From Nodosilinea sp. PGN35 (lineage in GTDB: Bacteria > Cyanobacteriota > Cyanobacteriia > Phormidesmidales > Phormidesmidaceae), in NCBI RefSeq assembly GCF_029109325.1, contig NZ_JAQKQJ010000016.1, forward strand, positions 1 through 64,000: DNA of 64,000 bases, in the 5' to 3' direction. The notes below the pieces were generated by a model. That model saw nothing but the letters and a program-made list of their open reading frames with translations. It did not search any database and was not told the DNA's origin. Position numbers and translations under genes: made by a program. Position 1 is the stretch's first letter; each line of letters begins with the position of its first letter. This document shows, piece after piece, positions 7,881-16,030 of the stretch.

Positions 7881-9005
7881 ATGGCTAAGATGCTGAGCCT
7901 GAAACCGTTAGGCTGTGTCTTGACGGTTGCGCTGGTAACCACTGCAACCATCCCCGGCGATGCCCAGAGCAACCCCTCCCGCATTGCCTGTGAAACAATG
8001 GCTTATCTGGGCCAGGGAGGAAGTTTAACCTACCGACTGGCGGGCAGCCTGCCGGAGCCTGGGGCGAACAATCTGCCAAACTCGACGGGCACAGCCCTGA
8101 CCCTAACGGTGCAGTGGCAAGACCGAACAGGGCGGGTGCAGACCCTGCTCAATGCCGCTGCCCTAAGCGACTATGGGCAACTGGCTCCCGATGCGGACTA
8201 TGCTCAACTGCCCTTTGAAGACCCGTTTCGCGGTCAGCCCAACAATGCCGATCGCCTGTACAGCGCACCAGATTCGGTGCATGGCCTCTACCTCAGTCTG
8301 CGACCCACCAGCGGACAGCCCCAGCAGATGCAGACGGTTCACTACCTGGCCCCCGGTGAGTACCTGCGCTCTATGGCGGGCACCTGTCAGACGGCGAATG
8401 CCGACGGCGATGCGGCGATCGATGCGCAGTTGACGCTCCTTCAGGAACGACTCCAGGCTGAGGATTGGGCCGGGGCGGATCGAGTCACCCGGCTGCTGCT
8501 GGCCCCAGGCACCGCCTCACTGCCACCCTTCGAGCCGCTGCCCTCTGATCCAGTTTCGTTGCGGCCAGAGCTGATCAACGCCATCGACCAGATGTGGCTG
8601 ACGGCCAGCGACGGGCGATTTGGGCTCAGTGTGCAGCGGCGGCTTTGGCAAGAGGCCCTGGCTGAGCATGCCAACAATGGTGCGGCGGCGGTGAATGCCT
8701 TTCGCGATCGCGTCGGCTGGAAGCTGGCGGCTCCTCGCCCTGAGGTTGACTTCATCAGCAGTGACTGGCTGAACGAGTCGGAAGTGACCTACTCGTTGCA
8801 GGCCCCGGCAGGACATCTGCCCTGGGCTGGCGTATCGGATGAGGTGGTGCAGGCGATCGCGGTTCCACCCCCAGGGGTTCACTGTGGCATCTGCACGGTC
8901 GATGCCATGCAGCTCCGCAACGAACACTTCTATAGATACATTCCCCAGCTGATGGAACGGGTAGCGTTGTATCTAGACCCGCCGCTCTCCCAAAATGTAG
9001 AGTAG
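7881..9005 (+). CDS. Secreted protein with a C-terminal GUN4-like domain
   Basis: A 374-residue protein with an N-terminal signal sequence (MAKMLSLK, then a hydrophobic stretch ending near GDAQS at about residue 30). Residues about 35-175 are a beta-rich region of unknown family. About 185-320 resemble GUN4, the porphyrin-binding regulator of Mg-chelatase: LLQERLQAEDWAGADRVTRLLL, LINAIDQMWLTASDGRFGLSVQRRLW, FRDRVGWK, and WLNESEVTYSLQAPAGHLPW. A C-terminal stretch with CGIC follows. The start at 7881 has GGGGAG upstream. Export of a GUN4 domain means it cannot act on cytoplasmic Mg-chelatase in the standard way. Divergent from the broken nuclease-fold gene. Confidence 0.75.
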   Translation: MAKMLSLKPLGCVLTVALVTTATIPGDAQSNPSRIACETMAYLGQGGSLTYRLAGSLPEPGANNLPNSTGTALTLTVQWQDRTGRVQTLLNAAALSDYGQLAPDADYAQLPFEDPFRGQPNNADRLYSAPDSVHGLYLSLRPTSGQPQQMQTVHYLAPGEYLRSMAGTCQTANADGDAAIDAQLTLLQERLQAEDWAGADRVTRLLLAPGTASLPPFEPLPSDPVSLRPELINAIDQMWLTASDGRFGLSVQRRLWQEALAEHANNGAAAVNAFRDRVGWKLAAPRPEVDFISSDWLNESEVTYSLQAPAGHLPWAGVSDEVVQAIAVPPPGVHCGICTVDAMQLRNEHFYRYIPQLMERVALYLDPPLSQNVE

Positions 9006-9126
9006 CGATGCCTGATACCGGGCTGGCCCGTTCGCCGAGGGGGCGATCGCCGCGTCTGTCCACGCCCATATCACAACCGGCAACCCATAGGGTAGGCTAA
9101 GAAAGCAAACGACACACCCTAAACCC

Positions 9127-9297
9127 ATGGCCAACCTCGAACCCACCGTCACCCCCACCATCGAGCGCTCGAAGGCGGGCTTTAACGACTACGCCGAGCG
9201 GCTTAACGGGCGCGCCGCCATGCTGGGGTTTGTGGCGCTGGTGCTGTTTGAGCTGGCGACTGGGCAGGCGATCGTCACCTGGCTGGGTCTGCGCTAG
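9127..9297 (+). CDS. High light-inducible protein (one-helix LHC-like)
   Basis: A 56-residue single-membrane-helix protein of the chlorophyll a/b-binding superfamily, found in thylakoids. The signature ERLNGRAAMLGFVALVLFEL (about 27-46) carries the Glu and Asn/Arg residues that bind chlorophyll and pair two helices. The family protects photosystem II assembly and chlorophyll synthesis under excess light. The start MANLEPTV at 9127 follows the GUN4-like gene by 121 bp on the same strand. Which Hli paralogue this is cannot be decided. Confidence 0.9.
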   Translation: MANLEPTVTPTIERSKAGFNDYAERLNGRAAMLGFVALVLFELATGQAIVTWLGLR

Positions 9298-9467
9298 GTA
9301 AGCTTTTCCCTCTCTTGGGGAACGCTATTTTATGTCTAAGACAGATTTCCCCAGGTCTTTGCCTTAAACGTTTCCCTCAACCCCCTGTTTACGAGGGGCC
9401 GGGGGGATCTCCAGAGGCCGCTTAACCGTCATTAAACCTGCTACATCTAGGAGACCGACCCATTAAG

Positions 9468-9740
9468 GTGCTTTTTAGAAAACAACCGTGGCTGGCTACA
9501 GCGCTCACCGTAGGCGCTGTCGATGGTCTGATGGGGGCGACCGAAGACAAGGTTTCCTTGGCATTGTTTGGCCTGCTGCTGGCGGGCGGGGCCGTCACCC
9601 TGAGTTGGGGCCAGATTCAGCGCCATGCTACCTCTAGCAAAATGCCGGTGCTGCTGAACCCACCAGGGCAGGTTTACGTTCCCACATCCACGGGGCGAAA
9701 CGACCTACAGGCCAGCACGGGCGACGAATCTACCCCCTGA
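9468..9740 (+). CDS. Hypothetical small membrane protein
   Basis: A 90-residue frame beginning with GTG at 9468. It encodes one or two hydrophobic stretches (about 10-25 and VSLALFGLLLAGGAVTLSWG at about 30-48) and a polar tail. No family is recognised. Its last 67 bases overlap the 3' end of the convergent gene at 9674. Support is limited to the plausible hydrophobic core and the position after hli. It could be a spurious frame. Confidence 0.4.
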   Translation: MLFRKQPWLATALTVGAVDGLMGATEDKVSLALFGLLLAGGAVTLSWGQIQRHATSSKMPVLLNPPGQVYVPTSTGRNDLQASTGDESTP

Positions 9741-10576
9741 AGCGGGCACTTGGCCTGACCGCAGGAGCGGCAGTTGGCATTGAGCAAGTATTCTAAACTG
9801 CGCTGGCGGTAGAGGCTGACGTTTTGGCGAATGTAGCCCTCAACCTCGAGTTCTGACAAATCGTCGGCGATCAAAATCGCCTGGGGAATGCCTAGAGCCT
9901 GGCGGCTGAGGTTGATTTGGGCCAGGTTGTCGCAAAAGCTGGCCTGGGGAGAATGCACCACCACCGGCAGCTTTTGGGGCTGGCTGCGAAAGCCCTCCGG
10001 GCGCTGCTGGGCGTAGTGGTCTTTGAATTGCAGGGTGACGGTGCCGTCGGTGTAGCAGCGGCTGCGAATGTGGCGCTGAAAAGGCACGGTGAGAAACCCG
10101 TCGGGGGCGAGACTGTACCACCACGACTTGTGCCACCCCTGGGAGGGCAGGGTGAGAATGTGCTGCACCTCATCGGCGTCGAAGCCCGATCGCGCCAGCA
10201 GTGCCTCTGCCTCGCTCAGGGAAACATTCTGCGCCAGGGTGGCGAGGTCAGAGTGGCAGGGGGTGATGGCCTGGTATTCGCGGTGGTTATGAACGTCGGG
10301 CAGCGGCGGCGCATCGGGGTACGACCCGGCCAGCACGCAGTTGATGTGCTCGAAGGTGAGCACGGCATCCGTGCGGCCCTGGGGCAGGGGCACGCCGACC
10401 TCGACGGTGACGGAGCCAATTTCGTGGGGGTGGGCGATCGCCGGTAAGCTCTCGGTGAGCAGCGATCGCAGAAAACCATCGTCAGCTACGGCCAGAGCCA
10501 GCTGCGGGTCAGCGGCAGACAGGCTACTCCCCGATTGGGTGCGTTGAGAAGGCTGGGCGAGAGGAGAGCTGACCAT
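9674..10576 (-). CDS. Conserved protein with a C-terminal four-cysteine motif
   Basis: About 300 residues from ATG at 10576; an upstream start at 10726 would add a Ser-rich leader. I recognise no named family. Visible features are a tract resembling nuclease-fold DNA/peptide-handling proteins (VEVGVPLPQGRTDAVLTFEH), an aromatic-rich segment (SQGWHKSWWYSLAP), and the C-terminal cluster CRSCGQAKCPLQG...LAC. That spacing suits a zinc or iron-sulfur site. The protein appears soluble. It is convergent with the small membrane protein. Confidence 0.7.
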   Translation of the reverse strand: MVSSPLAQPSQRTQSGSSLSAADPQLALAVADDGFLRSLLTESLPAIAHPHEIGSVTVEVGVPLPQGRTDAVLTFEHINCVLAGSYPDAPPLPDVHNHREYQAITPCHSDLATLAQNVSLSEAEALLARSGFDADEVQHILTLPSQGWHKSWWYSLAPDGFLTVPFQRHIRSRCYTDGTVTLQFKDHYAQQRPEGFRSQPQKLPVVVHSPQASFCDNLAQINLSRQALGIPQAILIADDLSELEVEGYIRQNVSLYRQRSLEYLLNANCRSCGQAKCPLQGVDSSPVLACRSFRPVDVGT

Positions 10577-10805
10577 AGGTAAACACTCGCCAAAATGAGG
10601 AGTATTGCTCGTACTGCTGGGCACAGGGCTACTGGACAAAGCTAGATCTAGCCACCCAACCCGTGGTTTCACTGTTCTATCAAGCTGGCTTGCCGCTGAG
10701 GCGCGCGCCGCCAGGAAACGTTGCACAGGTTTGCACAGCGCAACGTAACCACCGTACTTTGTTACCGTTTTTGGTGCCCCCCGGCATCAAAACTGTATCG
10801 CCAAG

Positions 10806-10843
10806 AAAAAAAGCGCCCCAACGAGGTCACTCGGGGGCGCTTT
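10806..10843 (-). terminator. Rho-independent terminator
   Basis: The arms AAAGCGCCCC (10810-10819) and GGGGCGCTTT (10834-10843) form a 10-bp stem. Read on the minus strand the stem runs into TTTTTTTCTTGG. It would end leftward transcripts from the gene at 11034-11642. A second inverted repeat (GGTATACGGT 10951-10960 / ACCGTATACC 10991-11000) lies between them and may be an additional hairpin. Confidence 0.7.
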
Positions 10844-11033
10844 GCTTTACCTAGGATTCAAACACACAACCAACCAAAACTAGATGCCAAAACTAGTACT
10901 TGACCAAGCTGATTTTGACAGGGGCCAGCCGTTCTGGGTGCAGGGTGTAAGGTATACGGTCTACGGCTTGCCTTGAACCTGAAACCTTGAACCGTATACC
11001 CCACTGACCCGTCATCTTTAGCTTGGCAATCTA

Positions 11034-11642
11034 CTAGATGTTCGTCGCGTCATCCGCCGGGGTTTCGACATCGTCTAGCACCACGATGTGGACGGGGGTG
11101 GGCGCAGGGGGCTCAGCGGGCTGGCTCAGTTTGCTGTAGGCCAGCGCCACCAGGGAGCGAAAGCCGCGCACCAGGGGCCGTACAACGCCGTAGCGATCGC
11201 CATACTCCCTGGCCATATCGGCATCGAAGCGATCTACCTGGGTCTGTAGACCCGACAGAATCTGCTGGGCCCAGTCCACCTTGCGATCGTTGGCCAGGTA
11301 GCGCAGGTCGGCAAAGATTTGCGACCAGGTGGGGGCCGGGGCCTCGGTTTCAACGGCGGCTTCAGCCTCTAGGGATTCAGCCTGGACGGCCTCGGCCACT
11401 GCATCGGCCACCGCTTCAGCAGCGGCGGCATCGGCAGCTTCGTTGGCCCGCAGTTGAGCAATCATTTCGGCCAGGGTTTTGCGGCCCTGGGTCTCAATTT
11501 CGCCAGAGCCTTCTCTGAGTTCAGCCAGGGCTTCGGCGGCGGCGGCTTTGACAATTTCGCGAATGCGGCTGGCCCGCTGGCCGCCTTCTTTTTGGGCTTT
11601 TTCCCACTCGGTCTTGACGCGGTCTTGCACAGTGTTAGTCAT
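11034..11642 (-). CDS. Conserved cyanobacterial coiled-coil protein of unknown function
   Basis: A 202-residue protein. Residues 1-70 are charged and helical (DRVKTEWEKAQKEGGQRASRI), about 70-100 are an Ala/Glu-rich linker with coiled-coil character, and about 105-170 form a more conserved helical region (WSQIFADLRYLANDRKVDWAQQIL). No membrane segment or catalytic motif is visible. It lies upstream of the minus-strand terminator at 10806. The DUF1232 gene 107 bp away on the same strand may be co-transcribed. Function unknown. Confidence 0.75.
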   Translation of the reverse strand: MTNTVQDRVKTEWEKAQKEGGQRASRIREIVKAAAAEALAELREGSGEIETQGRKTLAEMIAQLRANEAADAAAAEAVADAVAEAVQAESLEAEAAVETEAPAPTWSQIFADLRYLANDRKVDWAQQILSGLQTQVDRFDADMAREYGDRYGVVRPLVRGFRSLVALAYSKLSQPAEPPAPTPVHIVVLDDVETPADDATNI

Positions 11643-11749
11643 GGGGGCTTCTCCTAATTGAGTACGGGGTTAAAGGATGGTTTGCTCAAGGGCAAACAGG
11701 GGGCATTTTGGCTGTCAAAAGTCTGATTTATTCCTGGCTTTAGCTAGGG

Positions 11750-12064
11750 CTAGCTCACAGCGACGGCATCTATATCAATCACTGTTTCGCCGGTATCTAC
11801 AGCACTGGCTGTAGTGATTGGCTCTTGGGCCTGGCGCAGATTGCGCTTGCGATCGAGCAAAATTTGGCTGATTTCGGTGATGGCGATCGTGGCGATCAGG
11901 CCATCGTCAAGCCAACCCAAAATGGGAATCGCGTCAGGGGCAATATCAATGGGGCTGACCAGGTAAACCAGGGTGCCCAGCAGCACAACCCAGCGATATC
12001 TCGAGTTACGCAACAACTTGCGGTACCAGTTCATAAAAGGCTTACCAAAAAATCGCTTTGCCAT
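11750..12064 (-). CDS. DUF1232 (YkvA-like) membrane protein
   Basis: A 104-residue protein with the DUF1232 signature: a short basic N-terminus, a hydrophobic segment VVLLGTLVYLVSPIDIAPDAIPILGWLDDGL (about 26-56) containing the hallmark SPIDIxPD, then a second hydrophobic stretch and a polar tail. The family is widespread and of unknown function. An AGGAGA-like ribosome-binding site precedes ATG at 12064. It is separated from upp by the 34-bp palindrome at 12177. Confidence 0.85.
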   Translation of the reverse strand: MAKRFFGKPFMNWYRKLLRNSRYRWVVLLGTLVYLVSPIDIAPDAIPILGWLDDGLIATIAITEISQILLDRKRNLRQAQEPITTASAVDTGETVIDIDAVAVS

Positions 12065-12176
12065 TGCTATCTCCTTTAGCTGACATGACTATCTTGACAG
12101 ACCTAAAGGCTTGGCACAGGTGTTGTTTTCCCCTGGGTCGGCGGGGTTTTTACACCGAATAGACCGTATAGCGAAA

Positions 12177-12210
12177 GCCGTAGAGGCGCGATATATCGCG
12201 CCTCTACGGC
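12177..12210. repeat. 34-bp perfect palindrome
   Basis: GCCGTAGAGGCGCGATA is followed directly by its reverse complement TATCGCGCCTCTACGGC, with no spacer. It lies between two divergent genes, so it is not placed as a terminator for either. Palindromes of the form GTAGAGRCGCGAT... are, from general knowledge, abundant repeats in cyanobacterial genomes. This copy is therefore probably a dispersed repeat that may also act on the divergent promoters. Confidence 0.8.
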
Positions 12211-12252
12211 ACTGCAAGGTATGATGTGGCAGATTTTGGTGGAAGCTGGGCT

Positions 12253-12906
12253 ATGTCATCCTTTCAACTGCGTATTTATGTGCCGCCGCATCCCCTGGTG
12301 AAGCATTGGCTGGGGGTCGCCCGCGATGCCGACACGCCGGGGCCGCTGTTTCGCTCGGCGATGGAAGAACTGGGTCGCTGGCTCACCTATGAGGCCATCC
12401 GCGAGTGGATACCAACAATGGATACAACGGTGAATACTCCCCTCGGCCCGGCCCCGGCCACTTTTATCAATCCTGAGGTGCCGACGATGATCGTGCCGAT
12501 TCTGCGGGCGGGGCTGGCGCTGATGCCGGGCATTCAGGCGCTGCTGCCCCTGGCTTCGGTGTACCACGTGGGCTTTGTGCGCAATGAAGAAACCCTGGAG
12601 GCCAGCTGCTACCTCAACAAGCTGCCGGCTCAGCTCGACCCCGCCACGCGGGTGATCATCAGCGAGCCCATGCTGGCCACGGGCGGCACCATTATGGCGA
12701 TGATGGAGGAGCTGACCCAGCGGGGCATTGACCCGGCGGTGGTGCGAATCATCTCGATTGTGGCGGCCCCCCCGGCTCTGCAAAAGCTGGCGGCGGCCTA
12801 TCCCACGGTGACGATCTACACCGCCATGATCGATGAGACGGTGAATGAGCACGGGTTTATCGTGCCGGGGCTGGGGGATGCGGGCGATCGCACCTTTGGC
12901 ACCTGA
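12253..12906 (+). CDS. upp: Uracil phosphoribosyltransferase
   Basis: A 217-residue type I phosphoribosyltransferase that makes UMP from uracil and PRPP (pyrimidine salvage). The PRPP loop is ISEPMLATGGTI (about 135-146; the usual D-P-M-L-A-T-G begins with E-P here). Uracil-contacting residues lie in the C-terminal stretch NEHGFIVPGLGDAGDRTFGT. The effector-region motif VPILRAGLALMPG is present. ATG at 12253 is chosen; a GTG 27 bases upstream is possible. The acidic residue change in the PRPP motif is unusual, so a close paralogue with altered preference is possible. Confidence 0.85.
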   Translation: MSSFQLRIYVPPHPLVKHWLGVARDADTPGPLFRSAMEELGRWLTYEAIREWIPTMDTTVNTPLGPAPATFINPEVPTMIVPILRAGLALMPGIQALLPLASVYHVGFVRNEETLEASCYLNKLPAQLDPATRVIISEPMLATGGTIMAMMEELTQRGIDPAVVRIISIVAAPPALQKLAAAYPTVTIYTAMIDETVNEHGFIVPGLGDAGDRTFGT

Positions 12907-13240
12907 TAGTCTGTCTCGCTCAATGGGACGGGTAAGGAAGCGGTAAGGCCCAGGGTTTACGGTTCCGGGTTGGCCGTGCAGAGACGTGAGACTGTGCTTC
13001 CTCAGCCATGGCACCCGTCATTGACGACATCAATGAATTGACTAGGGAATTGACTAGGTGCTGGAGGCCAACCCAATCTACGGGCGTCCTCTAGCGTCCT
13101 CCATAAGATTGGCTAAAAATTCGTCAGAATGGAACCAGACCGAGGGGGCAATTGCCGTATCCCTTTGGGCTTTGACACAATGGAGTATTCTAGGCAACGG
13201 TTCTTTGGGTTTCTTTCTTTGGGCGAGGTGGACAAGACCT
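12907..13240. other. Intergenic region without a clear gene
   Basis: No convincing frame is seen on either strand. It contains a perfect tandem duplication of GAATTGACTAGG (13035-13046 and 13047-13058) and a TTGACA hexamer near 13173 without a convincing -10 partner. The frame of the downstream gene stays open back to 13058, but that extension has no family-like sequence and the ribosome-binding site favours 13241. Confidence 0.5.
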
Positions 13241-13564
13241 ATGAGTCAGCAAGACAACTTTGTGGGCGGATTTTTGCTGGGCACCCTGGTGGGTGGCGCA
13301 TTGGGCGGCGTTGTGGGGGCGCTGGCGGCCTCGCGCATGCAGTCGGGGGGGAAGCCCAAACCCTCGTTACCCCAAACCAGCGGCAACCTGGCCTTTGGTG
13401 AGTTTGACGACCCCGACGAAGACAGCATCGAAGCCGCCCGCCTGGGGCTAGAGGAGAAAATTGCCCAGCTCAACGACGCCATCGACGATGTCAGGCAGCA
13501 GCTCGGCGGCATCAACGGCCACCCCGAGCGCCCCTGGGAAAGCCCCACTCGCATTGACTCTTAA
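13241..13564 (+). CDS. Small glycine-zipper membrane protein (YtxH-like)
   Basis: A 107-residue protein starting at ATG 13241 with GAGGTGG upstream. Residues about 6-30 form a glycine-zipper helix (FLLGTLVGGALGGVVGALAAS), followed by an acidic linker and a helical segment near EEKIAQLNDAIDDVRQQL. Layout and size resemble YtxH-type stress-associated membrane proteins, but similarity is compositional. The yggT gene follows after 109 bp on the same strand. Confidence 0.75.
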   Translation: MSQQDNFVGGFLLGTLVGGALGGVVGALAASRMQSGGKPKPSLPQTSGNLAFGEFDDPDEDSIEAARLGLEEKIAQLNDAIDDVRQQLGGINGHPERPWESPTRIDS

Positions 13565-13673
13565 GCAAATCTACTGGGTTGGTCGCCACGGGGCGCGAAG
13601 CAAACCGTTACACTAACTGACAGACCCAAACGTTCCGTGTATTGTTGGTAACGACTACTGCCGAGGTTCTCAA

Positions 13674-13958
13674 ATGGACATATTGGTACAAACCCTCACA
13701 ACTTTTCTCTCGATTTATACGATCCTGCTGATCGTTCGCATTCTTTTGAGCTGGTTTCCCAATGTGGATTGGTTTAGCCCCCCCTTCTCCGTGCTGAGCC
13801 AGCTGACCGATCCCTACCTGAACCTGTTTCGCTCGATCATTCCTCCCTTAGGCGGTATTGACCTCTCGCCCATCCTTGCCTTTTTGCTGCTTTCCTTTGT
13901 GCGCCAGGGGTTGGTGGCGATCGCCGCCGCTACCGCCTCCAGCTACGCCTACTTCTAA
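13674..13958 (+). CDS. YggT family membrane protein
   Basis: A 94-residue protein with two hydrophobic helices (about 8-27 and 65-88) around the conserved loop LLSWFPNVDWFS...LTDPYLNLFRSIIPPLGGIDLSPI. This is the YggT/YlmG/Ycf19 signature. In cyanobacteria and chloroplasts the family is linked to nucleoid or membrane-complex organisation; the exact role here is inferred. A strong inverted repeat follows the stop. Confidence 0.9.
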   Translation: MDILVQTLTTFLSIYTILLIVRILLSWFPNVDWFSPPFSVLSQLTDPYLNLFRSIIPPLGGIDLSPILAFLLLSFVRQGLVAIAAATASSYAYF

Positions 13959-13975
13959 GGCTCTGCCGCCAGACC

Positions 13976-14042
13976 CAGCTCAAGCCCGATCCTTGGCCTC
14001 TACCGGTTAGACAGACGCTAGTCATCGGGCTTGAGCTGCTTT
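13976..14042 (+). terminator. Inverted repeat after yggT, likely terminator
   Basis: Perfect 15-bp arms CAGCTCAAGCCCGAT (13976-13990) and ATCGGGCTTGAGCTG (14024-14038) are separated by 33 bases and followed by CTTTAAAT. The loop is long and the T-run short, so termination is plausible but not certain. It lies between the yggT stop and lysS. Confidence 0.55.
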
Positions 14043-14130
14043 AAATAGATTGATGCTCTGGGTCAGTTCAGAGGCCAGGGTTCCCTATAATGGGGGCTTG
14101 TGTCGTTCTGCCATTCATCTGACCCAAGCC

Positions 14131-15672
14131 ATGTCGTCTGATTCTAACCGCCCCGGCCAAAGCGCCTCTAGCCTTGAAGACATTCGTGCGGCACGACTGC
14201 AAAAAGTAGAAGACCTCAAACATCTCGGCCAAAACCCCTTTGCCTATCGCTGGGATGTCACTGACCACACCGCCGATTTACAGGCCAAGTACGCCGATCT
14301 AGAAGCCGGGGCCGAGGTGGATACTCAGGTTTCCCTCGCCGGGAGAATTTTGGCGCGGCGGGTGTTTGGCAAGCTGGCCTTTTTCACCCTGCAAGACGAG
14401 AGCGGCATCATTCAGCTCTATCTCGAAAAGGCCACCATTCAAGCGCACATGGGCGCGGCGGATGCGCAGGCCTTTGAGCACCTCAAGCAGCTCACCGATG
14501 GGGGCGACATTCTCGGCGTGCGCGGCACCATCAAGCGCACCGAAAAAGGTGAACTCTCGGTCAAAGTGCAGGAGTATAGCCTGCTGACCAAGGCGCTGCT
14601 GCCTCTGCCCGACAAGTGGCACGGCCTCACCGATGTGGAGAAGCGCTACCGCCAGCGCTACGTCGATCTGATCGTCAACCCCACCGTGCGCGACACCTTT
14701 CGCAAGCGGGCGCTGATCACCTCGGGCATTCGCCGCTACCTAGAAGACAGAGGGTTCTTGGAGATCGAAACCCCGGTGCTGCAAAGCGAGGCCGGGGGAG
14801 CCGAGGCGCGCCCCTTTGTCACCTACCACAACACCCTGGAGATGGATCTCTACCTGCGCATTGCCACCGAGTTGCACCTGAAGCGACTGGTGGTGGGTGG
14901 CTTTGAGCGGGTGTTTGAGATTGGCCGCATCTTTCGCAACGAGGGCGTGTCAACCCGCCACAACCCCGAGTTTACCAGCGTGGAGTTTTACCAGGCCTAC
15001 GCCGACTACCACGACCTGATGAACCTGACCGAAGACCTGATCGCGACGTTGGCCAAAGACATTTTGGGCACGCTCAAGATCACCTACCAGGGCGCAGACA
15101 TTGACCTGACCCCTCCCTGGCGGCGAGTGACCATGCATGACCTGGTGCAGGAGCACACCGGGCTCGATTTTCGCCAGTTCACCACTTTAGATGAGGCCAA
15201 GGCGGCGGTCAGCGACCTCAGACTGCACGGGGTGGGAGACTGCGACTCCATCGGCAAGCTGCTGAATGAAGTGTTTGAGCAAAAAATTGAAGAAACCCTG
15301 ATTCAGCCTACATTTCTGATCGACCACCCGGTCGAGATTTCGCCCCTCTCTAAGCCCCACCGCAGCCGTCCTGGGGTGGTGGAACGATTCGAGCTCTTTG
15401 TCGTGGGCCGCGAGACCGCCAACGGCTTCTCGGAGTTGACCGACCCCGTTGACCAGCGGCAGCGGTTTGAATTGCAGGCGGCCCGCAAGGCAGCTGGCGA
15501 CCTGGAAGCCACCGGAGTGGATGAAGATTTTCTCACGGCCCTGGAGTACGGTATGCCGCCTACCTGCGGCGAGGGAATTGGCATCGATCGCCTGGTGATG
15601 CTGCTCACCGACAGCCCCAGCATTCGCGATGTGATTGCATTTCCTTTGCTGAAGCCGGAGCGGGAAGATTAG
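14131..15672 (+). CDS. lysS: Lysyl-tRNA synthetase (class II)
   Basis: A 513-residue class II aminoacyl-tRNA synthetase charging tRNA-Lys. Residues about 60-170 form the OB-fold anticodon-binding domain (VSLAGRILARRVFGKLAFFTLQD). The catalytic core has motif 1 (around RRYLEDRGFLEIETPVLQSEAGGAEARPF), motif 2 (FRNEGVSTRHNPEFTSVEFYQAYADY) and motif 3 (GEGIGIDRLVMLL near residue 490). The start MSSDSNRPG at 14131 is chosen; the frame is open upstream to 14050 but without family similarity. A terminator lies 120 bp downstream. Confidence 0.95.
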   Translation: MSSDSNRPGQSASSLEDIRAARLQKVEDLKHLGQNPFAYRWDVTDHTADLQAKYADLEAGAEVDTQVSLAGRILARRVFGKLAFFTLQDESGIIQLYLEKATIQAHMGAADAQAFEHLKQLTDGGDILGVRGTIKRTEKGELSVKVQEYSLLTKALLPLPDKWHGLTDVEKRYRQRYVDLIVNPTVRDTFRKRALITSGIRRYLEDRGFLEIETPVLQSEAGGAEARPFVTYHNTLEMDLYLRIATELHLKRLVVGGFERVFEIGRIFRNEGVSTRHNPEFTSVEFYQAYADYHDLMNLTEDLIATLAKDILGTLKITYQGADIDLTPPWRRVTMHDLVQEHTGLDFRQFTTLDEAKAAVSDLRLHGVGDCDSIGKLLNEVFEQKIEETLIQPTFLIDHPVEISPLSKPHRSRPGVVERFELFVVGRETANGFSELTDPVDQRQRFELQAARKAAGDLEATGVDEDFLTALEYGMPPTCGEGIGIDRLVMLLTDSPSIRDVIAFPLLKPERED

Positions 15673-16030
15673 AGGGGTAGGGAGTGGGGGGTAGATGGGT
15701 AGGGTGGGGAGATGGGGAAGGTGAGGAGGGTGGAAACCCAAAATCCAAAACCCAAAATCCAAAACCCTAAGACAGCATTGCTTGGCTCCAACGAAAAGCT
15801 CCCGACCGAGGCCGGGAGCTTTTCAGATATAAGGAGTTCAGCTAGAAAGTGGGGCTCTGTATAGTAGGGGGTGAAATGGGTTTGCCCGGTTATGACGTAC
15901 CCACGCATAAGATTCCCACGCCGGGGCCCAAATTCCGTAGGGAATTGAAAAAAAGCTTTAATCTTTATCAAGGATTTATAGCTGGGGTAAACATTGTGCT
16001 GCTCTGGCACTCAGCTGGGCGCTACGACGT
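15673..16030. other. Intergenic region after lysS
   Basis: It contains a G-rich tract (15673-15732), short tandem AAATCCAAAACCC-type repeats (15737-15770) of a kind common between cyanobacterial genes, and the terminator at 15793. Two open frames (minus 15669-16010, plus 15849-16034) run through the low-complexity sequence. Neither has a family signature or a convincing start, so neither is called. Confidence 0.5.
15793..15826 (+). terminator. Rho-independent terminator of lysS
   Basis: GAAAAGCTCCCG (15793-15804) pairs perfectly with CGGGAGCTTTTC (15813-15824) around an 8-base loop. The 3' arm supplies a short T-run. The symmetric A/T ends would let it work in both directions. Confidence 0.8.

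Noticed and set aside
13035..13058. Tandem 12-bp GAATTGACTAGG as an operator or origin element
   Set aside because: Only two copies, no associated gene start within 180 bp, and no similar copies elsewhere in the window. A local duplication is the simplest view.
15669..16010. A 113-codon minus-strand frame after lysS
   Set aside because: It runs through simple repeats and the lysS terminator, and its translation is low-complexity.
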